DNA of 64,000 nucleotides from assembly GCA_050699975.1 (NCBI GenBank), contig JBOHGH010000004.1, positions 1 through 64,000 of the forward strand. The letters are read 5' to 3'. Below, piece by piece: positions 1 through 36,900 of the stretch. The position numbers were made by a program, and so were the translations under genes. This DNA is from GCA-003244245 sp050699975 (GTDB taxonomy: Bacteria > Actinomycetota > Actinomycetes > Mycobacteriales > Pseudonocardiaceae). Under the pieces are notes generated by a model. The model saw only the letters and a program-made list of their open reading frames with translations. It ran no database searches and was not told the DNA's origin. Every line of letters begins with the position of its first letter. Within the stretch, counting starts at the first letter, position 1.

Positions 1-74
1 CACGGGTCGCCACGGCCCACCCCCAGGTCGGAAACAGCCCAACCCAGCAACCCTGGCCTCACCCCACCGCCACG

Positions 75-386
75 TCATCCACCAACCCAGCCACCAGCCT
101 CGGCGGTCAGAGGCGCAGCCTCGCTAGCCTTAGCGGGATCTACCTCCGGCCATAACAGCGCTATGAGCTGCTCCCGGGAGGTTGGCTTGCGTCGCGCGAT
201 GAGGATCTTCAACAGTTCCCGGTCTTTCTCCGATTGCCACACGGCGCTGGGGACCGGCGTGCCATCGCGGATCACCTGGAACACCCCGAGCGTCCGGATC
301 AACACCGCGGGTGCATGCTTCGCGTCGACGATGGCGCCACCACCACTTCTGGTTGTGTTCATCGTCAGTTCATCGCAGCACACCAC
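75..386 (-). pseudogene. Fragment of a SARP-type DNA-binding domain
   Basis: The reading frame carries about 60 residues closely similar to the C-terminal DNA-binding domain of the large SARP regulator at 57533-60853: both have TLGVFQVIRDG, LLKILIARR and QL..LLWPE in the same order. The matching part is roughly 125-314. After the last helix the similarity stops abruptly where the full gene continues with NRLSVLLSTVRD. The frame then runs into unrelated sequence and ends. No ATPase part is found upstream. It is therefore a truncated relic of a second regulator copy. Its only in-frame start would be GTG codons with no convincing ribosome binding site. A short functional DNA-binding peptide cannot be excluded but is unlikely. 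Confidence 0.7.
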
Positions 387-564
387 GTTTCCGTGACAAC
401 TCCCAGGTCACTCCCCGTCGAGTTCTTACTAAAGGTTCTGCGCGATATCTCTGGATGACCATGGTGACTGTACGAAAGGTGCACTGACCTGGCCGACACG
501 CCGATCTTGCTTGGTGGGGGGCCAGCAGTGACGAGACGATCGAGCCCATCCCGACTCGTACTGA

Positions 565-975
565 TCAGCAGCAGCTCGCCCGCGCCGAGAACATCGGCTG
601 GTCGGCTCTGGAGACCTGCTCGCGGGCCTGGCCGACACCGTGCTCGAGACCGCTCTGGAAGCTGAGCTCAGCGAGCACCTGCGCGACGACAAGCACGATC
701 CTGCCGACCGTAATGGGTAACTCGCGCAACGGCACCGCACCAAGACCGTGTTCGTCGAGATCGGCCCCTGCGTCTAGCCGAGACCAAGAACCGGAGCGTG
801 GACGACGTGTGCATCGGTCCGCGGCGGGCTGAAGACTGGGACGGCGCTGCAAGTGTCTGCGGCCGGTCTGCACCGCATCCACCGAGGCCACCGCCGCAGC
901 CCGGTTCACCGAGTTATCCGAATGCTGGGGTGACCAGTACCCGACTCATCCACCGAAGATCAAACAGAACGACCA
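565..975 (+). pseudogene. Decayed IS256-family transposase remnant
   Basis: Plus-strand translation in pieces gives typical IS256 (mutator-type) transposase sequence. From 613 it reads LLAGLADTVLETALEAELSEH followed by DDKHDPADRN, then a stop. After frame changes it gives GNSRNGT, RTKTVFVEIGP and RDQEPE. From 878 a C-terminal type segment STEATAAARFTELSECWGDQ appears. The DDE catalytic core between the two pieces is missing and there are several stops and frameshifts. No terminal inverted repeats were found. It shows that the left border of the cluster has hosted insertion elements, but it cannot encode an active enzyme. Confidence 0.65.
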
Positions 976-1060
976 CACAACAGCTCAGGTCACGCGTGAA
1001 TCGCCAGGGTTTGAAGTCCTCCGTGCAGGGTGACAGTGCGAGGGAGGCATGACCGCCGTG

Positions 1061-1327
1061 CTATGGGTTCCTGGGTGTCGCTCCCGGGAGATCGGCGCGC
1101 ACGTTCTCGGCTTCTCGGGGGCGGTGCACGGCGGCTACCCAGTGGCCAGTACCGGCAAGGTGCTGTCCCGGGTGGCCCGACTCGCGCGTGCACTGCCAGC
1201 GGAGGACGAGAGTCAGGCTGGTATCATCCAACCACTCGAACCCGCATTCCCGATAACCGTTATCCTTATAAAGGTCGGATGCCGGGTCGGGGTTGCCCAC
1301 AATGATGTGACCCAACGGATCGCTCAT
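1061..1327 (-). CDS. Small conserved Cys/His protein of unknown function (copy 1)
   Basis: 88-residue protein starting at the ATG at 1327 (an upstream GTG at 1360 in the same frame is possible, and neither start has a strong ribosome binding site). It shares with the protein at 57113-57412 the pattern VG(N/D)PDP, then CxFEW, a hydrophobic strand, WxCTRxxGHxGQHLAGTG and VAAVH. The conserved Cys and His residues could bind a metal, but no known zinc-finger spacing is evident. I do not recognise a function. The two copies lie on opposite flanks of the NRPS cluster and both point outward. An inverted repeat with arms GTGCAAT/ATTGCAC lies about 125 bases upstream and could be an operator. Confidence 0.55.
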   Translation of the reverse strand: MSDPLGHIIVGNPDPASDLYKDNGYRECGFEWLDDTSLTLVLRWQCTRESGHPGQHLAGTGHWVAAVHRPREAENVRADLPGATPRNP

Positions 1328-1452
1328 GTCACACCGCAGCGACGATCTCGTGCAGTCCACGGAGTGAGGTCAACACCGAGGCGCCGAGGCAGGTAGAAGG
1401 GGATGAACCCACCCCATCACGATCGCATACACCAGCTACTCCTCTATCGCGG

Positions 1453-1476
1453 GTGCAATTACAAGACCGATTGCAC
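1453..1476. promoter_or_regulatory. Operator-like inverted repeat upstream of small protein copy 1
   Basis: GTGCAAT at 1453-1459 and ATTGCAC at 1470-1476 form perfect 7-bp arms separated by 10 bases. The site lies in the otherwise empty stretch 1328-1554, upstream of the outward-reading small gene. It has the layout of a dimeric repressor site, but no regulator can be assigned. Confidence 0.3.
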
Positions 1477-1593
1477 ATCACCAACATCATACAAACCGGT
1501 CCGCTGTTCGACATCAGGCATTACCCTTAAGGGCATCAGATATTAGCCCCTAAGCTCAGTGGTCGCCGCCGGAAGTCTGTCGGGGGTTGAGGC

Positions 1594-1766
1594 ACGGCCG
1601 TTTCAAGATCGCTTGTGGACTCGGTCTGGTCGCCTCTCCCTTTCCCGCACGCCCCTGCTCCTGGGTTCCCGAACTCGACAGCAGAGTTGCCCGGGCAGTC
1701 CGTAACAGCTCTGTTGTCGAGTTCGGGAACCCAGGAGCGGTCGGTGTCGCGGGTAGGGGTTGAGGC
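1594..1766. mobile_element. Putative small hairpin-bearing insertion with 11-bp duplication
   Basis: GGGGTTGAGGC occurs at 1583-1593 and again at 1756-1766, bracketing 162 bp of unique sequence. In the corresponding inverted copy at the right flank (around 55670-55680) the same motif occurs once, and the sequences on either side are joined directly. This looks like an occupied and an empty site. The inserted DNA is non-coding and is dominated by a long palindrome. Its ends (ACGGCC and CGGGTA) are not terminal inverted repeats, so the mechanism is unclear. A deletion in the right copy is the alternative. Confidence 0.5.
1657..1738. repeat. 33-bp stem-loop (long palindrome)
   Basis: Bases 1657-1689 pair with 1706-1738 over 33 positions. 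Only two are not Watson-Crick, and both would be G-U wobbles in one of the two possible transcripts. The loop is 16 bases. This is much longer than a usual intrinsic terminator and more like a palindrome carried by an insertion. It lies about 290 bases past the stop codon of the dimethylargininase gene and could stop transcription from the cluster. No T-run follows. Confidence 0.75.
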
Positions 1767-1871
1767 GACCACTGAGCGTCCTGAAACACCCGGCACTACC
1801 TGCGCAGCGATGGCGCGCGACACACCAACGCACTCGACTACGCCGGCGACCCGGTACCTGACACCCCCGAC
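1767..1871 (+). repeat. Left copy of cluster-flanking inverted repeat (about 105 bp)
   Basis: The segment is nearly identical to the reverse complement of 55564-55669: a run including GCGTCCTGAAACACCCGGCA is unchanged, and only scattered substitutions and one single-base indel are seen. The two copies face each other about 54 kb apart around the whole NRPS cluster. No convincing protein is encoded in any frame. Confidence 0.75.
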
Positions 1872-2023
1872 ACCCCTGAGCTACTGCATGCACGACCTGC
1901 CGTCCGGTCAACCCCCGGCGGACTTCCGGCGCCGACCACTGAGGTCGGGTGTGCCTGCTACGGGAGGAAATTGTGACCCGTTAGCACCTCGCAGTCGGCG
2001 AACTCGAGCGAAACTGCCAGCCG

Positions 2024-2911
2024 TTATAGTCGATCACGACCACCGTCTCCGCGCTGCCCGCGTAGCTCTAACGTGCAGCACTTGACGCCGCCACCCGCCT
2101 TTAGCAGTTCGGAGACATCGACGCCTACGGGCTCGAAGCCTCGGCCTCGTAATGTCCCGACCAGGTGGGTGGCCGCCTGCGGCAGCACGACGTGGCGACC
2201 ATCAGACACCGCGTTGAGTCCGAACACCTCGGCGTCGAGGTCGGTGGCGACCACCGCGTCGGGGTACAGCCCCCGAAGCACCGCCCGGCTGCCGGGCGAG
2301 AACGCCGCCGGATAGTACATGATCTCGTCGTCGTCGAGCACGGCGAGCGCCGTGTCAAGGTGGTAGAAACGGGGATCGACTAACGTAAGGCTGATGACGG
2401 GATGACCGAAAAGCTCTTGCGCCTCATCATGTGCATGCCGGTCGGTCCGAAACCCGGTGCCCGCCAATACCCGACGTCCGGTCACCAGGTAGTCACCCTC
2501 GCCCTCATTGATGAGTTGAGGCTCCTGGATTTTCCGGTATCCCCGTGCACCGAACCACTCCCGGTAGGCCGCGGCCTCGCTGGCCCGCTCGGCGTGGCGG
2601 AACTTGGCGAGCAGCACGAGACCGTCGACAACGGTCGCACCATTGGCGGAAAAGACCATGTCCGGTAGATTCTCCACCGGTTCAATGAACTCGACCTCAT
2701 GCCCCAACTCGAGATAGACGTCGCGTAAGCGCTCCCACTGCGCCATTGCGAGGTCAGCGTCGATGGGCTTGTTCGGCTCCATCCACGGATTGATCGAGTA
2801 GGTCACATCGAAGAAGGTGGGTGGACACATCAGGTACCGCCGGGACCGGGCCGTACGTATGGCCGCGGCCCGGGAGCCCGCCGTCCGGATGCTGGTGAAT
2901 TCATCGTACAC
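2024..2911 (-). CDS. ddaH: Dimethylargininase-family amidinohydrolase
   Basis: 295-residue member of the arginine-modifying superfamily (DDAH branch), whose characterised members hydrolyse N-methylated arginines to citrulline and methylamines. Visible features: CPPTFFDVTYSINPWM near the N-terminus, PDMVFSANGA, NEGEGDYLV, the catalytic-type histidine in YHLDTALAV, and the nucleophile region GGGVKCCTLEL near the C-terminus, followed by an 11-residue tail that is longer than usual. The GTG start at 2911 is chosen because AGGAAA lies 6 bases upstream. ATG at residue 28 is an alternative. The gene is separated from mbtH by 208 bases containing a strong hairpin, so it probably has its own promoter. 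Related genes commonly sit beside an ornithine aminotransferase gene, and none is present here. It has two TTA leucine codons (2726-2728 and 2381-2383), rare at this GC. A role in supplying or altering an arginine-derived building block is plausible but unproven. Confidence 0.85.
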   Translation of the reverse strand: MYDEFTSIRTAGSRAAAIRTARSRRYLMCPPTFFDVTYSINPWMEPNKPIDADLAMAQWERLRDVYLELGHEVEFIEPVENLPDMVFSANGATVVDGLVLLAKFRHAERASEAAAYREWFGARGYRKIQEPQLINEGEGDYLVTGRRVLAGTGFRTDRHAHDEAQELFGHPVISLTLVDPRFYHLDTALAVLDDDEIMYYPAAFSPGSRAVLRGLYPDAVVATDLDAEVFGLNAVSDGRHVVLPQAATHLVGTLRGRGFEPVGVDVSELLKAGGGVKCCTLELRGQRGDGGRDRL

Positions 2912-3060
2912 AGTTTTTTCCTATGTTGATGAGGAAATACGGTCGCAATCTGCTCGACCCAGGACAGGTCAGCGTCAGATAGTCCCCCATTTGGCGGGGC
3001 AGACTGGCCCAATCGCGCCGCGTAGAGTAATACTTCCTCGTGAACCAGCGCTGCTCGCGT

Positions 3061-3092
3061 GAACTCCGCCGGGGTGCAACCCGGCGGAGTTC
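3061..3092 (-). terminator. Hairpin terminator after mbtH
   Basis: GAACTCCGCCGGG (3061-3073) and CCCGGCGGAGTTC (3080-3092) form a perfect 13-bp stem with a 6-base loop, starting 28 bases after the mbtH stop codon. No T-run follows, which is usual for actinomycete terminators. It marks the probable end of the main cluster transcript. Confidence 0.75.
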
Positions 3093-3119
3093 CTCCTTAC
3101 AAGAATCAGAATTGATCGA

Positions 3120-3326
3120 TCAGGATTGGGGTGCAGTGTCCATCCGCTCGCGCAGGCTACGCGGCCGCATGTCCGTCCACACCTCGTCGACGTAGGCGGA
3201 GCACTCCTCCTTGCTGCCCTCCTTGCCCACGAGGTGCCAGCCCGCTGGCACCTCGTGGCCTGCCAGCCACAGGGAGTACTGCTCCTCGTCGTTGCGCAGA
3301 ACCATGTACCTTGCGTCGTCATCCAT
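3120..3326 (-). CDS. mbtH: MbtH-like NRPS accessory protein
   Basis: 68-residue protein with the family signature: NDEEQYSLW, the PAGWHLVG block, and WTDMRPRSLRER near the C-terminus. One small departure is Leu after the SLW tryptophan, where Pro is commonest. MbtH-like proteins bind adenylation domains and are needed for folding or activity of many actinomycete NRPSs. The ATG at 3326 is preceded by AAGGAG at good spacing. Longer in-frame starts would add residues with no family similarity. It follows the exporter gene by 58 bases in the same transcription unit, and it is the only MbtH gene in the window, so it probably serves both giant synthetases. A hairpin terminator follows it. Confidence 0.95.
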   Translation of the reverse strand: MDDDARYMVLRNDEEQYSLWLAGHEVPAGWHLVGKEGSKEECSAYVDEVWTDMRPRSLRERMDTAPQS

Positions 3327-3384
3327 TCCGCTGTCTCCTTCCTCGAAAAAACTGGTATCGCACTGGCATAGCTGCCAGTGCGCA

Positions 3385-4643
3385 CTACGGCTCGACTCGC
3401 TGTTCCTGTTGTCGCACGGTCGCCTGGGGGACACCGGCGGCGGCCGCATGCCGGGGAAACTTACGCAGGGTGGGATTGATGGCGCCCAACAGCGTGATCG
3501 CCCCTATGCCTGCGGCGCACAGCAGGATCGCGAAGTTGCTGGCGACCACTTCCATGAGCAAGCCACCCAGCGCCGGCCCCACCGCGCCGGCTACACCGGT
3601 GGCCATACCTGTCACCCCACTCATCCTGCCGCGCAATTCATCGGGAGTAAGCAGGAGTAGGTAGGTTTCGATCGTCGTGTTCGCGGTCGGGACCAAAAAC
3701 GCCATGGCGGCGAACAGCGCGCCCATGAGGTAACCATTACTGATGAAGATTGCAAGCGGAGTGAGAGCCGTCAGTGCCCAGAACACGGCGATGATCGACA
3801 GGTAGGGACTCATCCTCCGATACAGATACGGCGCGCTCAGGGCGCCCAAAATTCCACCCACACCCAACATCGCCGCCATGATGCCGATCTCCCCAGACGG
3901 CACCCCCCTGGCTTGGGCCACCACGATGATGACGACGAAATACGCGGTCAGGAACAGGTTGAGGGCGACCGCCAACAGTCCAATGACCCGAACCGGGCGG
4001 TGCTGCCACACCCAGCGCAAGCCAGCGGCCATCTCACGGCCGAGGTGACCTACCGGTTCGGCCCGCACCTTGCGTGGCGGCGGGCGGAGAAACATCAGGA
4101 AGAAGAACGCCATGGTGTGGGTCAGCACGTCCACCGCGAACGGCACGAATCTCCCGACAGCGAACAGGAAGCCGCCTGCCGCGGTGCCCGACAGCTGTGC
4201 CAGGTGACCACGTGCCGAGTTCATCGCCACTGCCGTCGACAGCTGCTCGTTCGGCATCAGGTTGGGCAGACACGCGTCCTCCGCCGGCTCGAACAGGGCC
4301 GCACACACACCCAGCACGGCGGCCACTACCACGATGTACGCCACACTCGCTACGTCCCATAACAGCGCGACGACAAGGCTGGCCGCGGCAATCGCCTGCG
4401 CCGCCTCGCAGCAGAGCATGACTTTCTTGTGATTCCAGCGGTCCACGAGTGCTCCCGCTGGTATCCCAGCGAGGAGTTGCGCAGCGGCGCTCGTGCCCAG
4501 CACAAGTCCGGTTGCCGCCGGCGACCCGGTCATCGCGAGCACCAGCAGGGGCAACGCGATCGTCGAGGCGTTGATGCCGAACGCCGACAGTGCCTGGCTG
4601 CCCCATAGCAGCTGGTAGTTGCGGTTGCGGGAAAGCGGCGCAG

Positions 4644-4647
<4 letters not shown>
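3385..4647 (-). CDS. MFS exporter, probable peptide efflux pump
   Basis: 420-residue major facilitator superfamily protein (EntS-like branch) with about twelve hydrophobic segments. The N-terminal half has the loop 2-3 signature region DRWNHKKVM, and the second half has the related LRGRMSGVTGMATG. The C-terminal 30 residues are polar and cytoplasmic in the usual topology. Its ATG overlaps the stop codon of the upstream NRPS in an ATGA arrangement (4644-4647), which indicates translational coupling with the synthetase. That coupling makes export of the cluster product, and self-protection, the most likely role. Substrate cannot be read from the sequence. Confidence 0.9.
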
Positions 4648-33914
<29,267 letters not shown>

Positions 33915-33924
33915 TGTCGTTTCC

Positions 33925-36900
33925 TCAGCGTTCCTCGTCGTTTCCGGCCAGGACGGCAACTCGTTCGAACTCATCGAGAATCTTTTCCTCGATCAATTCC
34001 CCCAGCGCGGAGACAGTGCGCGCTATCAGGACCTCGCGCGGCGTCAGGGTCACGTGGAAGGCCGCCTTCGTCCTGGACGTGAGTTGCAGGCTGCGTAGGG
34101 AATCGCCGCCCAGCTCGAAGAAGTCGTCCTCGACGCCAACCCGTCCCACGCTGAGGACCTCGGCCCAGATCTCGGCCAGGGCCTGTTCGGATTCGGTGCG
34201 GGGGGCGACATAACCGTCACCCGTGGTGGACCGGAATTCCGGGGCCGGCAACGCCTGACGATCCAACTTCCCGTTGGGCGTCAACGGCAGCTCGTCGATC
34301 GTGACGAACGCCGAGGGCACCATGTAATCCGGCAGCGCGGCGGTGAGCAGCTCGCGCAGCTCACCTAGGCTGGGTGCGGTATCGCCCTGAACCCCGACCA
34401 GGTAGGCCACCAGCCGCTTGACACCGGGTGACTCCTCCCGGGCGATCACCACGGCCTCGTCGACGCCGGGGTGACGGCGCAGCTGGGTCTCGATCTCACC
34501 GGGCTCGACGCGGAATCCTCGGATCTTGATTTGATCGTCGGCCCGCCCTACGAACTCCAGCTCACCCTGCGGGTTCCACCGCACCATGTCCCCGGTGCGG
34601 TACATCCGCCCCCCGGCCAGGCCGAACGGGTTGGCCACGAACCGCTCCGCGGTCAAGCCCGGCCGGTCCAGGTAACCGCGAGCCAACCCGGCTCCGGCCA
34701 CGTACAGCTCGCCGGGCACCCCCACCGGCACCGGCCGCAGTGCCCCGTCCAGCACGTAGACCGTGGTGTTCCAGATGGGCCGGCCGATGGGCGGCGTTGC
34801 TCCCGGCACCAACGGCCCGCTCCACGTCGAGACCACAGTGGACTCGGTCGGGCCGTAAGAGTTGATCATGCGGCGTCCCGTAGCCCACCGATTGACCAGC
34901 TCCACCGTGCAGGCATCGCCACCGACGATCACGGTCCGGAAGTCAGGGAGCCCTGTTTCGGCCACCTCCACCGGCACGGTGGCCAACGCGGCCGGCGGGA
35001 TCAGTGCATGCGTCACCCGATACTCGGCGAGCACCTCGGCCAGCTGCTCACCCAGCAGCGGCCCCGGTGGGGGCACCACCAACGCCGCCCCGGCCGGCAG
35101 CGACATGCACAGCTCCAGCACGGACGCGTCGAAGCTCGGCGAGGAGAACTGCAGCACCCGATCCCCGGTCCCGACCGCGTACTGCTCCACCTCGGCTGCG
35201 GAGAAACTGGCCAGCCCGGTGTGCGAGACCAGCACCCCCTTGGGTCGACCGGTCGAGCCCGAGGTGTAGATCACATACGCGGGGTGTTCCAGCAGCAGGG
35301 GGGACGCTCGGTCCGCATCGGTGACCATCCCATCGGGCAGGTCCTCCAGCGTTGAGATCGTCTCCGGGTCATCGACGGCCAGCACCGTCATGCCCGCGGG
35401 GCACGGCAGCTGCGCCGCGAGTTCGGCCAGCGTGATCACGAGCACTGGGGCGGCGTCGGCCAGCATGAACGCGATCCGCTCCGGGGGATAGGCCGGGTCC
35501 ACCGGCAGGAACGCCGCGCCAGCCTTGACCACCGCCACCTGGGCGACCACGATCTCCACCGACCGGGGTAGCGCGAGTGCCACGGTCTGCTCCGGCCCCG
35601 CCCCGCGATGGATCAGCAATCGAGCGAGCCGGTTGGCGCGGGCGTCCAGGTTTGCGTAGCTCAATGCGCCGCCCTCGAACACCACCGCCGGCAGATCGGG
35701 TGTCCGCGCCACCTGCGATTCGATCAACTCCGGCAAGCTGGCCAGTGCTACCGCGTGATCGGTGTCGTTCCACCCGAAGAGCAACCGAGAGTGCTCCGCC
35801 TCGGTCAGACCGTCGAGCCTCCCCACCGGAGTCGTGGGATCCGCGATCACCGCGTCCAACACCCGCATCAGATGACCCGCGATCCGCTCGACCGTCATCG
35901 CGTCGAACAGAGCGGGGTCGTAGCCCAGCTCCATCGCCAACCGCTGGTCCGGGAACACCACCAGGCTGAGCGGGTAGTTGGTTGTCTCGGTCGCGTTCAG
36001 CTCACGCAACCGCAGGCCGTGGGCCGCGGCGGCCTCGTCGTTGATCGGGTAGTTCTCGAAGACCACGATGCTGTCGAACAGGTTGACCCCGCCCGGCAGG
36101 TCGCTCCAGGTCTGCAGCTGGGCCAGCGAAGCGAAGTCGAACCTCCGCGCGTCCGCCTGCGCGGACTGCACCTCCTGCAACCAGGGGACGACACCAGCGG
36201 CGTGGTCCACCTCAACCCGGACCGGCAGGGTGTTGATGAAGATACCGGTGATCTCGTCCACACCGGGCAGGTCAGCCGGACGACCCGACACCGTCGCGCC
36301 GAAACACACGTCCCGGTGACCGCTGTACCGGGACAGCAGCAGGGCCCACGCACCCTGCACGACCGCGTTGAGCGTCAGTCGATGCTGCTTGGCGAACTGG
36401 TACAGCCGGCTGGACACCCCCTCCTCCAGTTCGAAGGACAGCCACTCCGCCGAGCGGGTGGCGTGCGCCGGCGCCGGCGTCCGGTCGTAGGGCATCGGAG
36501 TGGGCGACTCGAAGCCGAGCAGCACCCGCCGCCAGTACCGCTCCGCCTCGCCATGGTCACGCTCGCCGAGCCACTGCAGGTAGTCCCGGAACGGGCGCCG
36601 AGCCGCTGGCTCGGGCGTCCCACCGTCGACAAGCACGGCGTGGTAGGCAAAGACGTCCGAAAGCACCTGGAACACGCTCCACCCGTCGAGCAGCACGTGA
36701 TGGAAGGTCCAGGCCACCTGCACCTCGGTCCCGGACAGGCGGGCCACCACCACCCGCAGCAACGGAGGGTCGCCCAGGTCCATCCCGTCGGCGCGATCAG
36801 CATCGAGCCACCGCCGCAGCTCGTGCTGCCGCGCCGCCAGGGACAGCTGTGTCCAGTCGAGGTAGCGCACGGCGACGGTGGCGTCACACCGCACCACCTG

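Larger units (their letters stand above)
1555..1943. repeat. 36-bp inverted repeats enclosing a structured intergenic block
   Basis: The 36 bases at 1555-1590 are the reverse complement of 1908-1943 with about three mismatches (33/36). A third related copy is at 55673-55707 on the other side of the cluster. The enclosed block holds the 33-bp hairpin and the 105-bp segment that is repeated in inverted orientation at the right flank. No gene is seen between 1328 and 2023. The block is downstream of the last cluster gene, so it may also contribute to transcription termination. Confidence 0.7.

Noticed and set aside
1615..2085. Plus-strand frame of 156 codons across the border repeats
   Set aside because: It runs through the hairpin and the repeats, has low-complexity composition and overlaps the end of the dimethylargininase gene.
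33915..33974. Upstream in-frame ATG at 33974 as the start of NRPS 2
   Set aside because: It would overlap NRPS 1 by 50 bases and has no ribosome binding site, whereas ATG 33914 has GAGGAA at correct spacing.
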